A DNA stretch of 64,000 nt, from the NCBI GenBank assembly GCA_963721585.1, contig CAVRJN010000006.1, positions 53,667 through 117,666 on the forward strand, given 5' to 3'. Within the stretch, counting starts at the first letter, position 1; every line of letters starts with the position of its first letter. The notes below the pieces were generated by a model. It was not told where the DNA came from. It saw only the letters and a program-made list of their open reading frames with translations, and did not search any database. Below are positions 26,623-37,884 of this stretch, piece after piece. The stretch is from Bog-473 sp963721585 (GTDB lineage Bacteria > Actinomycetota > Acidimicrobiia > Acidimicrobiales > RAAP-2). Both the position numbers and the translations under genes were made by a program.

Positions 26623-27609
26623 ATGGTGACGCTCGCCACACCGCCGAACGCCCTCGTCGACCCGGAACCGGTCGACGAGACCCCGCTCGTGCTGACGGCT
26701 GGCCTGACCAGCATGGACCGAGCGTTCCGTGCCCTGCTGGCTGCCAGCGGCGCGATCGTGCTCGTGTTGCTGCTCTCCATTCTCACCTTTCTTGCCGTCC
26801 ACAGTTGGTGGGCTCTCCGCACCTTCAAGCTGGACTTCTTCACCGGAACCGTCTGGTCTGCTCCCATCCACCCCGGAGTGCTCGGGATCCTCGTGGGCTC
26901 GGTACTCATCGCCATGATCGCCATCACAGTGGCCCTCCCCATCGCCTTGTCCATCGCGCTCATGATCAACGAGTACGCGCCGCCCGGCCTCCGTGCGTGG
27001 CTGACGGCCTTGGTCGATCTGCTGGCTGTCGTGCCGAGCATCGTCTTCGGGTTCTGGGGACTCGAGGCGTTGAACACCTATATGCACGCGCCGGTCTCCT
27101 GGATCGCCGATCACCTTGGCTTCATCCCGATCTTTCGCACGACAGAGCCGGGCAACTACTCCGACTCAGTCTTCGCCTGTGGCCTCATCGTGGCCATCAT
27201 GATCATCCCCGTCGTCGCCTCGGTCAGTCGTGAAGTCATGGCACAAGCGCCGCGAGACGCCTGTGAAGCAGCCTTCGGACTGGGTGGCACGCGGTGGGGG
27301 AGCATCACCGATGTCATCCTGCCCTTCTCTCGCAACGGCATCGTCGGTGGCGTGCTCCTCGGCATCAGCCGTGCGCTCGGCGAGACGATGGCCGTCGTGC
27401 TCGTTCTTTCCAACAACAATGTGGTGAGCAAGGCCATTCTCGGACCGGGAAATGGGGACATCGCCAAGCAAATCGCCGACACGTTTCCAGTCTCCGATGT
27501 CCACAGCCAGAGCGAGTTGACTCTCGCCGGGCTCACCCTCTTTGCCACCACGCTGATCTTCAGTCTGGGTGGCAGGTTCGTGGCTCGCCGTTCGGTTGGG
27601 CAGGACTGA
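26623..27609 (+). CDS. pstC: Phosphate ABC transporter permease PstC
   Basis: 328 residues from the ATG at 26623; a GTG at 26593 is possible. About six membrane helices. The cytoplasmic EAA loop is clear: EAAFGLGGTRWGSITDVILP followed by FSRNGIVGGVLLGISRALGE, the PstC form of the binding-protein-dependent permease motif. With PstA it should form the channel for phosphate import energised by PstB. It begins about 90 bp after the large surface protein gene and overlaps pstA by one base (TGATG), so translation is probably coupled. Confidence 0.92.
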   Translation: MVTLATPPNALVDPEPVDETPLVLTAGLTSMDRAFRALLAASGAIVLVLLLSILTFLAVHSWWALRTFKLDFFTGTVWSAPIHPGVLGILVGSVLIAMIAITVALPIALSIALMINEYAPPGLRAWLTALVDLLAVVPSIVFGFWGLEALNTYMHAPVSWIADHLGFIPIFRTTEPGNYSDSVFACGLIVAIMIIPVVASVSREVMAQAPRDACEAAFGLGGTRWGSITDVILPFSRNGIVGGVLLGISRALGETMAVVLVLSNNNVVSKAILGPGNGDIAKQIADTFPVSDVHSQSELTLAGLTLFATTLIFSLGGRFVARRSVGQD

Positions 27610-28736
27610 TGACCGACCTCCTCGTGGACGAAATGCGGGCGCCGGCGGACCTCCCGCCCGAAGCTCCCGACCGAAAGCGACGCGTCTCCCGCGAGGGAGT
27701 GATCGATTTTGTCGGGGGCGTGGTCGCGGCTATGGCGGCGGTCTGGCTGCTCTTCAGCCTGGCCGGCATCACCTTCGGCTTCGGGTTCGTCTTCTGCTGG
27801 GCTGTCCTCGGTTACACGCTCTACGGCATCCTCGTGTGGCGGCGGTCGGGGGTTCTCCTGATGAAGGATCGTCTGGCCACGGTCGCCGTCTGGACCGGCG
27901 CGGTCGTCGCTCTCGTGGCGCTGCTCGCCGTCGTGTTCTATGTCGTGGCGAAGGGTGCGCCGATCGTGTTCGCCGATTTCCCCCACTTCCTGACCAACGA
28001 CATGACGGGCGGCACGTCGGGCGATGCGTACGGGGTCGGGGCGGCCATCGTCGGCACTTTGGAGCAGGTCGGTATCGCCGCCCTTATCTCCATCCCGATC
28101 GCGTTCCTCACCGCGACCTACATGGTCGAGTCACGGAGTGCGCTTTCCCGTCTCGTCCGCAACATCGTCGATGCCATGACCGGCACCCCCTCCATCATCG
28201 CGGGTCTCTTCATCTACATCCTTTGGGTGATCCCACACGGGGTGAATGGGAAGTCCGGGTTGGTAGCTGCCGTCACTCTGTCGATCATGATGATCCCGGT
28301 CACCTGCCGAGCCGCGCTCGAGGTGATCCGGGTCGTGCCGGGTTCACTGAGAGAGGCTGCGCTTGCCGTCGGTGCGCCGCAATGGCGGGTCGCCCTCCGC
28401 GTCGTTCTCCCCACGGCACGCGCCGGGCTCATCACGGCGGCCATCCTCGGTGTGGCCCGCACCGCCGGTGAGACGGCTGAAGTGCTGTTCACGGCCGGTG
28501 GAGGTCCGCACTACAACTGGAATCCGGTCCACGGCAACCAGGACGACCTGCCCCTGCGGATCTTCGAGCAGGTGTTCCAGCCGTCGGCCAAGGCCATCTC
28601 CGTGGGGTGGGGCGCAGCGTTCGTCCTCATGAGTCTGGTGCTGACCCTGTTCATCCTGGCCCGGTTGCTCGGATCGGGCGGCTCGCGCCGTCGGTCCTTC
28701 TCGCCGTGGCACCGGAGCCGATCGGCGGACGAGTGA
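27609..28736 (+). CDS. pstA: Phosphate ABC transporter permease PstA
   Basis: 375 residues from the ATG at 27609, overlapping the pstC stop; frames starting further upstream only read antisense of meaning through pstC. It is longer than typical PstA (about 280-300) because of an N-terminal extension of about 90 residues with extra helices. The permease core shows TYMVESRSALSRLVRNIVDAM, GTPSIIAGLF and the EAA loop LREAALAVGAPQWRVALRVV followed by LPTARAGLITAAILGVARTAGET. It partners PstC. Its stop overlaps an ATG at 28736, but the binding-protein gene more likely starts at GTG 28811. Confidence 0.92.
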   Translation: MTDLLVDEMRAPADLPPEAPDRKRRVSREGVIDFVGGVVAAMAAVWLLFSLAGITFGFGFVFCWAVLGYTLYGILVWRRSGVLLMKDRLATVAVWTGAVVALVALLAVVFYVVAKGAPIVFADFPHFLTNDMTGGTSGDAYGVGAAIVGTLEQVGIAALISIPIAFLTATYMVESRSALSRLVRNIVDAMTGTPSIIAGLFIYILWVIPHGVNGKSGLVAAVTLSIMMIPVTCRAALEVIRVVPGSLREAALAVGAPQWRVALRVVLPTARAGLITAAILGVARTAGETAEVLFTAGGGPHYNWNPVHGNQDDLPLRIFEQVFQPSAKAISVGWGAAFVLMSLVLTLFILARLLGSGGSRRRSFSPWHRSRSADE

Positions 28737-28810
28737 TGCCACGCCACGACCCCCGACCCCCCGACCATCACGTGTTGTTCGCGTGCAGACTCCCAAAGGA
28801 GCCACACCCG

Positions 28811-30532
28811 GTGAAATCTCCGATGACATTCCTCCCTCTGACCCGTTCCGGTTCCACACCGCCGGCGCGCCAACGGCCGCGGCGCGCCCTCACGCTCATC
28901 GGTGTGGGAGGGTTGCTGGCACTCTTGGCTACCGCGCCCCCGGCGGGCGCAGATGCGGGTGGTGCCGCCACCGGCAACAGCGGGATGTCGACGACCTCGT
29001 CGACCACGACCACGACCACATGGCCGCTCTCGTCCCCCACGCCACCACCGGTCGCCGAGCAGGAATTCGCCAGCGGTACGAGCATTGCCGGGAACGGATC
29101 CTCCTTCGCCTCCCCGGCGGTGACCAACTGGGGGGACAAGGTCGGGTTGCCGCCGTACAACATCAGCGTCAGCTACACGCCGAGTTCTTCGGGGCAGGGG
29201 CGTTACGAGTTCACCAATGGAACGGTCGACTTCGCCGTCAGTGACACCGGGTACGTGAATTCCAGCGTGGGCACGACGCCGCCGTCCTTCCCCTTCGAGT
29301 TCATCCCGATCACCGCCGCTGGGGTGGCGTTCATGTACAACATTCCGGGTCTGACCGCGCCGCTGCAGCTGACCAGCTACACCGCATGCCTCCTCCTGAC
29401 CGGACAGATCAAGAACTGGGACGATCCTGCGCTCAAGCAGAATGGGGCAAATGCCAGCGTCACGCTGCCGAATCTTCCGGTTCTCCCCATTACCGAGAGT
29501 GATCCGGCGGGGACGAACTTCGTCCTGGAGGAGTACTGCATCGACGAACAGCCCGCCGTGTGGGGGCAGTACGCCAAGAACATGGCGGCCAACGGCGTGC
29601 CGCCCAGTGGCGTGCCGATATCGGCCACCACTCCCGGGTCGAACTGGGAGGCACCCGGGAACGGATACGACGAACAGTCGACCTCGGCGGTGACGTCCAA
29701 CGTGGCGAACAACTCAGGCGCCATCGGTGCCGTCCAGGTGAACTACGCCAACGATTCAGGCTTCAACGGAACCAATCCGGCCCATGGGGTCGCTGCGGTG
29801 CAGAACGCCAGCGGCAAGTTCACCTTGCCGACTCCGGTGGACGTGGCGTCTGCTCTCGCGTATGCGACCCAGCTACCCGATGGAACCCATCAGCTCAACT
29901 TCGCCGGACTCGGTCCGAACGTGTACAACCCGTCGACCTACAGCTACCTGCTGACTCCGACCAAAGGATGGTCTGCTGCGAAGGGCGACACGATGAGCCA
30001 GTTCGTCAACTACGTTCTGACCCTGGGCCAGCAGGCCGCCCCCGCATTCGGCTATGCCTCGCTGGGTCTCTCCTTGGAGCGCTATGGCATCGACCAGGTC
30101 ATCGCCAATGTTCCCGGAGCCGTGGATCCGACGGCAGCCGAGAGCGCGGCCTATTCGTGCGGCGATCTCACGCCGACCGAAGTTCAGGCCGGCCAGACCA
30201 CGCCTACCTGCGGTGTGACGAATGGGACGCCACCACCGCCGCCGCCTGGTGCGGCGAACGTGGCCACGGTCAACGGGAATACGACGACGAGTGCCGCCGC
30301 CGCGGCGGCGGCGGCCGCGGCCGCGAAGACGAAGGCCGGCGCGGCGGGGGGATCGGGATCGGCCGGCGCTGCCGGCGGTGTCGATCCCTCGGTCTCGCTC
30401 GCGGCGACCTCGGCCATGGCATCGACGGGAATTGATGCGTTACCGGTTCTCGTAATCGGCGTTCTGCTCCTTTTGGCCGGAGTGCTCGGCCGTCGCCGGC
30501 TCCAGTCTCCACGCCGAGATCGGCGATCATAG
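28811..30532 (+). CDS. pstS: PstS-like phosphate-binding protein with a C-terminal sortase-type tail
   Basis: 573 residues. GTG 28811 is chosen because AAAGGAG ends at 28801, 9 bases before it. The signal peptide (LIGVGGLLALLATAPPAGADA) has no lipobox. The PBP domain carries the PstS ligand loops: IAGNGSSFASPAVTNWGDK, SVSYTPSSSGQGRYEF and VDFAVSDTGY, then TGQIKNWDDPALK and PITESDPAGTNFVLEEY. After an Ala-rich linker (A-run at about 30295-30330) the C-terminus reads AMASTG, a hydrophobic helix (LPVLVIGVLLLLAGVLG) and RRRLQSPRRDRRS. So instead of lipid anchoring it has an LPXTG-like membrane or wall anchor. The stop overlaps the next start (TAGTG). Confidence 0.88.
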   Translation: MKSPMTFLPLTRSGSTPPARQRPRRALTLIGVGGLLALLATAPPAGADAGGAATGNSGMSTTSSTTTTTTWPLSSPTPPPVAEQEFASGTSIAGNGSSFASPAVTNWGDKVGLPPYNISVSYTPSSSGQGRYEFTNGTVDFAVSDTGYVNSSVGTTPPSFPFEFIPITAAGVAFMYNIPGLTAPLQLTSYTACLLLTGQIKNWDDPALKQNGANASVTLPNLPVLPITESDPAGTNFVLEEYCIDEQPAVWGQYAKNMAANGVPPSGVPISATTPGSNWEAPGNGYDEQSTSAVTSNVANNSGAIGAVQVNYANDSGFNGTNPAHGVAAVQNASGKFTLPTPVDVASALAYATQLPDGTHQLNFAGLGPNVYNPSTYSYLLTPTKGWSAAKGDTMSQFVNYVLTLGQQAAPAFGYASLGLSLERYGIDQVIANVPGAVDPTAAESAAYSCGDLTPTEVQAGQTTPTCGVTNGTPPPPPPGAANVATVNGNTTTSAAAAAAAAAAAKTKAGAAGGSGSAGAAGGVDPSVSLAATSAMASTGIDALPVLVIGVLLLLAGVLGRRRLQSPRRDRRS

Positions 30533-32104
30533 TGATCGGGAGATCGCCCCTCAGGCGTGGCATGGGGCTGCTCGGCATCGGCCTGCTGTCCCTCGTTGCC
30601 TCGGTGACGGTGCTCTCGCCGCCGGCGGGGTCCGACACCGATCCGACGGCACTGGTGGGCGAAGGTGGCTCGTTCCTCACTCCGGTGACCGACGTGCTGC
30701 TGAAGGCTGACCCGGGCCTCGCCCCGCTGAATCCCTCGTATACCGACGCCAATCTCGACACCGCCATCGGTGACTTCGCCGGCACCGGACCCGGCGCATA
30801 CGACACAGACTTCGTCGTCTCGGAGCGCCCACTGACCTCCAGCGAAGCGGCCACCGCCAAGGCCGACGGCCGGACCTTCGCCTACGTGCCGTTCGCCGCC
30901 ACGCCGGTCGCCATCGCAACTCTGGCCGTGTGCAACGCGACCGAGCTCACGGGAAACTCGACGGCTGCGCTGTGCCCGGACATCCCGTTGACGGCCGAAC
31001 AGGCGGCCCTGCTCTTCACCTTCAACCTCACCAATTCGTCTCTGTCCCCCAATCAGAATCTCCCGAACGCCCTGACCGGGTGGTCCGATCCGCGTCTGAC
31101 CCAGGCGAACGGCCAGCCGATGCCCAGTGGTGGGATCTACCAGGCTTCGACGCTCGAACCATCGGCCCAGAACACGGCGCTGATGGCCTTCCTGGACAGC
31201 GATCCGACCGCCAAGGAGCTCTTCGACAACGCGTTGACGAGTCAGGCGGGCAAAGAAACGACCTCGAGTGACACCCCCTCGGAGACGTGGCCCTTCCAGG
31301 GCAGCCACTCCTTCGTCGGCGGCGATGCCGGTCTCGTCGGCAAAGAATTGAATCTCGATGCAGAGACTGATTCTCCGTCGGAGGCCAACTCGTGGAACCT
31401 GGGCGACGTCTTCTCTCTTCCTTCGGTGTGGGCGGCCGCACCGGAGGGGACGCCGTGGAACGTACCGACAGCAGCCATTGAGAATGCGGCCGGTAAATTC
31501 GTCCCGCCGAGCAGAAGCCGCCGCGGCATCGTCCGAAGGAGATGCCACCATGGACCCGACCACGAACCTGGTGACCTTTGCCGCCAACTCGAATAACGCG
31601 ACCGCCTACAACAACTACATGATGGTCGAGAGCTACCTCGTCGTGCCCACGTCGGGACTGACGGCGGCGAAGGCGGCGAAATTGGCCCAGTACATCCGCT
31701 TCGTGGTTGGACCAGAGGGCCAGTCGGACGAGGAGACCGTGGGATCGGCACCGCCGACCCCGGCCATGGTGGCCGCTGACTTGAAGGTGGCGGATCAGGT
31801 GGATGCCGAGGCCACGACGTCCGCGTCCGTTGCCGCGGCCCCTGGCGGTTCGAGCGGTGCGAGCGGTGCGAGCGGTAGTTCTTCCACTACCACGACGCCG
31901 ACGACTGCGGCGACCGCCTCCACGGCAGGAGCAGCGGCCCCAACGGGCAGTACGGGAAACACGGGGAGCGGTAGTGGACTCGCCTCTACGGGTGCGCCGT
32001 CGGACGTCGTCCCCGTATTCGTGGTGGGGTTCGTGATGCTGGCGCTGGGCGCCGGCGGACTGTATCGACTCCGTCGGGTGAGACGCCGGAGGGTGGCGCC
32101 GTGA
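30532..32104 (+). pseudogene. Second PstS-like binding protein with LASTG tail, frameshifted
   Basis: GTG start at 30532 overlapping the previous stop. Signal segment MGLLGIGLLSLVASVTVLSP, then a degenerate PstS-like domain (VGEGGSFLTPVTDVLLKADP, YDTDFVVSERPLTSSEA, ALTGWSDPRLTQANGQPM). At about 31510 (FVPPS) the reading shifts by one base. It continues AEAAAASSEGDATMDPTTNL, MMVESYLVVPTSGLTAAKAA and IRFVVGPEGQ to a Ser/Thr/Gly-rich linker and the tail GLASTGAPSD, a helix (VFVVGFVMLALGAGGLY) and RLRRVRRRRVAP. Both halves are intact apart from the single indel. The stop overlaps pstB (GTGA). LASTG fits the LAxTG signal of class E sortases. Whether the shift is real or a sequencing error is open. 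Confidence 0.75.
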
Positions 32105-32942
32105 CCACTGTGCAGCAGCCCGGCGTTCCCCAGACCCTCCCGGCTCCGTCCGGTCCGATCGTCGGGCCGGCCGCATCGAGCCTGGCGGCCACGAACGTCA
32201 GCGCGTGGTTCGGAACGCACAAAGTGCTCGAGCGGATCTCGCTGCAAATGGAGCCCGGCAAGGTCACCGCGCTGATCGGGCCTTCTGGCTGTGGAAAGTC
32301 CACCTTCTTGCGGATCCTGAACCGCATGCACGAGCTCATTCCATCAGCGTCGCTCTCCGGGTCGATCAAGCTCGATGGTGTGGACATCTACGGGCCGGCC
32401 TTGCGGGTCACCGAGACCCGCCTGAAGATCGGCATGGTGTTCCAGCGACCGAACCCGTTCCCCTCCATGACCATCGCCCAGAACGTCCTGGCGGGTCTCA
32501 GGCTCTCGGGTACCAGGGTGGCCAACCGCGACGCCCTGGTCAAGGAGTGCCTCGAGCGGGCCGGGCTCTGGCGGGAAGCGAGAAATCGCCTCAACGAGGC
32601 GGGGGCCGCCCTCTCGGGTGGTCAGCAGCAGCGTCTGTGCATCGCCCGGGCGTTGGCCGTCCAGCCGCGGGTGCTGCTGATGGACGAGCCGTGCTCGGCG
32701 CTCGACCCGATCTCCACTGGTGTGATCGAGGAGACGATCAGGGAGCTCAGCCACGAACTGACCATCGTCATCGTGACCCACAACATGCAGCAGGCCCAGC
32801 GGGTCTCCGACAACTGCGCGCTCTTCCTCCTCGACAGCGAGGGGCTCCCGGGCACATCGTCGAGGCCGGGCCGACCGAGGCAGTGTTCAACGATCCTCGT
32901 GATCCGAGGACGTCGGACTACGTGCACGGGCGGTTCGGATGA
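32101..32942 (+). CDS. pstB: Phosphate ABC transporter ATPase PstB (frameshift near the C-terminus)
   Basis: GTG start overlapping the previous stop. It has Walker A GPSGCGKST (about residue 60), Q-loop VFQRPNPFPSMTIAQNV, signature ALSGGQQQRLCIARAL (about 172) and Walker B VLLMDEPCSALDP (about 192), ending with the H-loop IVIVTHNMQQAQRVSDNCA. The order and NPFP-type Q-loop are specific for PstB. After LLDSEG (about 32850) the conserved ending GHIVEAGPTEAVFNDPRDPR ... YVHGRFG is in another frame and stops at 32942, so one indel is present. Without it the frame runs into unrelated sequence to 33168. The ATP-binding core is complete. Confidence 0.88.
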
Positions 32943-33000
32943 GCGGCCGGCCAGGGGCCATGGCGCGGACGCAGGGGACAGCACTGCGAGGGATCGGCCC

Positions 33001-34808
33001 ATGACCGACGCGATCTACGTCCCGACACGGAAAAGCATTCGCTCTGCGGGCACAGACTGGCTGGAAACCTGGCAGGAACGCTGGACGGATGCGTCACAGA
33101 CCACCGGACGTGGATCCAATTGGGTGTGCTGTTCGGCGCCGTGCTGGTCGCCTTCAACTACTCGTTGAGCACGCTGCTCGATACGCTCAATGAGCAGACA
33201 CCGCTGGCCTACATCAGTCTGGTACCGGCCTTCGCGGTGGCGCTGGCCGCCGTACGATCCCGGCCCCTCAAGCCCGAGCCACGCGATCTACGACCGCCAG
33301 GTGGACTACACCATCGGGATCCCGTTGATCGTGGCCGCTGTGGCCATCAACGAGCTGCTTCCGGCCCGCCTTTCGGCCCTGTTCTGGTTCTACCGGGTCG
33401 ACCTCTTCTCGCTACCCATCTTCGTCGCCGGTGCGGTGGCCATTCTCTTCGGGTGCCGGGTCCTGTGGCGTCAGAAGCTGGCGATTTCCTTCCTCTTCCT
33501 GGCCTGGCCCTATCCCTACGAGAAGTATCTGTTGGGGGTTCTCAACGCCTTCACCAACGCCACCCTGGTCGCCATGGAGAAGATCGCCGTGTGGACGCAC
33601 CTCGCCACGCCAAGCGACGTCTCCACCGGCAACCCACTCTTTACAGTCGACCACCACGGCACAACCTTTGCACTCAGCATCGTGTCGGCGTGTTCCGGGG
33701 TCAACAGCGTGGTCGGCTTCCTCCTGGTCGGCTCGGTGTTTGCCGTCATCGTCAAGGGTCCCATCGTACGCAAGGTGCTCTGGCTCGCCGGCGGGCATGT
33801 TTCTTCTCTACCTCCTCAACCTCGGTCGCATCACCTTCATCTTCTTCGCAGGAAAGGAGTGGGGAGAGTCCATCGCCATCAATGTCTTCCACCCGTTCGT
33901 CGGTCTCGTCCTGTTCTGCGTGGGCGTGCTCGTCATGCTCCTGTTGATCCGCCCCCTGGGGATGTACATCCAGATCGGCCCGCCCGTCGCCCAAGGCCCG
34001 TTGGGCGGAGCAGGTGGCTCCTCGTCCGCGGCCGATCCCGCCCAGCGCCAGCCGGGTCAAGGCAAAACTGGCCGTGCCCAAACCATTTCTGGCCGTGGTC
34101 GTCGTGGTGGTGGCGTCGCTGGTCATCGGATTCAGCAACGTGGGACTCCGCTCCTACAACCTCGTGGCGGGAGTTGCCGGCCAGGCCAAGCTGGACGGCC
34201 TACATCAGGGCCCGGTCGCGCCCGATGGTTGGTCGTCGGAGTACGAGACCACCTTCAGATGGGCCACAGCCGCTCTTCGGTGACTCGTCCGATCTGGAAT
34301 CGGTACATCTTGCACAACGTAGGGACCGGTACGCTCCGCACCACCACCCCCGTCGTGGCCGACGTCATCAATACGCCCGATCTTTCCAGCTTCTCCGCCT
34401 TCGGCGTCCAGGCCTGCTACACATTCCACGGCTACTCACTGGCCGATGTGACCCAGGTCGCCCTGGTCGGCGGCGTGACTGGACAGGCCATGTCCTATAC
34501 GTCCCAGCAATTCGGCAGCTGGTCGATCGTGTACTGGATCCTGCCCGTGAAGATGGACCGACGGATCCACCAGCTACGAGCGGACCGTTCTCTACGTCCA
34601 GAATTCGGGACAGGGTGTGTTGATCAAGGGGCTCACGACCAGCAATTCCGTGCGCAACATCGGCGGTTCATTGAACTCCTCGACCGAGGCGGACCGTGCC
34701 CTCATCAACAACCGGACCTTCCTGATCGCCTTCGCCGATCAGTTGCTCTATGCCCAGGCGCACCGCTCGGCGGAGTTCGATGCCGGGACGCCCGGGATCT
34801 CGACCTGA
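33001..34808 (+). pseudogene. Exosortase fused to an EpsI-like domain, broken by about six frameshifts
   Basis: Conserved segments follow each other in different frames: ATG 33001 (MTDAIYVPTRKSIRSAG); from about 33115 LGVLFGAVLVAFNYSLSTLL; from about 33275 VDYTIGIPLIVAAVAINELL on to SACSGVNSVVGFLLVGS; from about 33795 MFLLYLLNLGRITFIFFAGK and INVFHPFVGLVLF. After about 34030 comes KPFLAVVVVVVASLVIGFSN; from about 34260 YILHNVGTGTLRTTTPVVAD and QFGSWSIVYWILPVKMDRRI; from about 34570 YERTVLYVQNSGQGVLIKGL to the stop at 34808. The Cys (SACSG), Arg (LNLGR) and His (VFHP) of the exosortase triad are all present across several membrane helices. The C-terminal part resembles EpsI (DUF3485). It follows pstB closely. 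Likely substrates are PEP-CTERM-like tails, such as those of the proteins at 18989 and 40247. Confidence 0.75.
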
Positions 34809-34885
34809 CCGGTGATGAGATGCTCAATCTGATCTGCCATGCACGCTGACTTGACCGGCTTCGGTCTGCCGACAAGGCCCCCTCG

Positions 34886-35594
34886 ATGACGCTCCCCGAC
34901 CCCTCCATCGGGCCGGGAGACCGACGCGCCACAGCCCGGCGAGTTCAAGATCAAGGAGCGCCGAAGCTGGAGGACCTGGCAGCTCTTGACAGCCGCCCTC
35001 GTCGCGGCGGTGCTGGGGATGTGGATCAACGGGGATACGGGCGGTGGCGGCTCAGCCACTGCGACGGGGACGACCTCTGGGACGTTGCCTCCGGCGAACA
35101 CTGCCTCCGGTTCGACCGGAGGCAGTACGACCACGACAGCCCCTGGCGGCGGTTCGGGGACCACGACGACGACCGCGGCCGGCGGATCGACCACGACCAC
35201 CGCCGCCGGGGGCAGCTCGGCCACCACGACCACCGCCGCCGGGGGGTCCACCACCGCGACCACGGCGGCGGGGGCAGCGGCCGGGCCGACACGCGTACTC
35301 CTGCTCTCGCCCCAGCAAAAGGGGAACTGGACCAGTACCGCTTTCACGACGACGGTCGCCCCGTGGAACATCGGCTGGGCGTTCAGCTGCGCCCCCGCTC
35401 CGGCTGGAGGTCCCTCGTTCCAGGTGTACGTGACACCGGCCGGATCGTCCGCGTCCCCGACCGGAACGCCCGCCATCAGCGAGACCGGTGCGTCCGGGCA
35501 ATCCGTCACGCCACAATCCAGCCTGGGGGCGCAGGAGCTCGTGGTGCAGACGACCGCGTCGTGCAGCTGGGTCCTCAAGGTGACCGGCTCGTAG
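34886..35594 (+). pseudogene. Single-pass membrane protein with Thr/Gly-rich stalk, apparent frameshift near the N-terminus
   Basis: ATG 34886 encodes MTLPDPSIGPG. At about 34915 the sensible frame changes to TDAPQPGEFKIKERRSWRTW. It continues through a membrane segment (QLLTAALVAAVLGMWIN), a low-complexity stalk of about 70 residues built from TTTTAAGGS-type repeats (about 35050-35290), and a small extracytoplasmic domain. That domain starts RVLLLSPQQKGNWTSTAFTT, has two cysteines (WAFSCAPAP, TASCSWVLKV) and stops at 35594. The family is not recognised. A stalk-plus-domain layout suggests a surface protein. It lies between the exosortase gene and purN. Confidence 0.6.
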
Positions 35595-35627
35595 CAGCCG
35601 CCCTCCCGGGGAGAACGGGTCACGCAT

Positions 35628-35633
35628 TACACT
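35628..35633 (+). promoter_or_regulatory. -10 box TACACT of a probable leaderless purN promoter
   Basis: TACACT ends seven bases before the purN GTG at 35640. With no ribosome binding site in between, the transcript probably starts at or next to the GTG. No clear -35 box was seen. Confidence 0.45.
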
Positions 35634-35639
35634 GGGGCA

Positions 35640-36302
35640 GTGCGGCTCGCGGTGCTTGTCTCGGGTTCCGGGACGATCCTGCGGGCCATGTTCGATGCAG
35701 GACTTCCGGTGACCGTCGTCCTGTCCGACCGTCCCTGTGCCGGCCTGGGTGTGGCCGGGCAGTTCGGGGCCGACGCCGAGCTGGTCGACCGGGGCCCCTA
35801 CGGCGGCTACGGGGCCGCCTTCGACCGGGACGCCTACACCACCACCGTGGCGTCCGTGCTGGTCGCCCACCAGGTCGACCTGGTCGCCATGGCCGGTTTC
35901 GGCACCGTCATGACCGAGGCCGTGCACGCAGCCTTCCCTTCACGCATCCTCAACACGCACCCCGCCCTGCTGCCCGCCTTCCCCGGCTGGCACGGTGTCC
36001 GCGACGCCCTGGCCGCCGGGGTGTCCGAGACCGGGTGCACGGTCCACCTGGCCACCCTTGCGATGGACGCCGGCCCGATCCTCGCCCAGGAGTCCGTCCC
36101 CGTATTGCCGGGCGACACCGAGGAGACCCTGCACGAGCGCATCAAGGTCGTGGAACGGTCCCTCTACCCGGCCACTGTGGCCTGGGCCCTGGCCGAACTC
36201 GAGGCCGGACGGGAGATCGAGCCACCGGCCCGCCTCGACCGGATCGGCGTCACTGCGGCACCACCGCTCTCGCCCACAATAGAGGAGTACACACGGAGAT
36301 GA
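35640..36302 (+). CDS. purN: Phosphoribosylglycinamide formyltransferase PurN
   Basis: 220 residues. It transfers the formyl group of 10-formyl-THF to GAR in purine synthesis. It has the N-terminal nucleotide loop LVSGSGTILRAMFD; most PurN proteins have GSGSNLQA, so this loop is a variant. The formyl-folate site has AMAGFGTVMTEA, and the catalytic stretch is RILNTHPALLPAFPG with its Asn and His. DAGPILAQESVPVLPGDTEE carries the catalytic Asp region. The GTG start at 35640 appears leaderless. purH follows with a 4-bp gap, so the two form a purine operon with folD. Confidence 0.93.
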   Translation: MRLAVLVSGSGTILRAMFDAGLPVTVVLSDRPCAGLGVAGQFGADAELVDRGPYGGYGAAFDRDAYTTTVASVLVAHQVDLVAMAGFGTVMTEAVHAAFPSRILNTHPALLPAFPGWHGVRDALAAGVSETGCTVHLATLAMDAGPILAQESVPVLPGDTEETLHERIKVVERSLYPATVAWALAELEAGREIEPPARLDRIGVTAAPPLSPTIEEYTRR

Positions 36303-36306
36303 GGAC

Positions 36307-37883
<1,577 letters not shown>

Positions 37884-37884
<1 letters not shown>

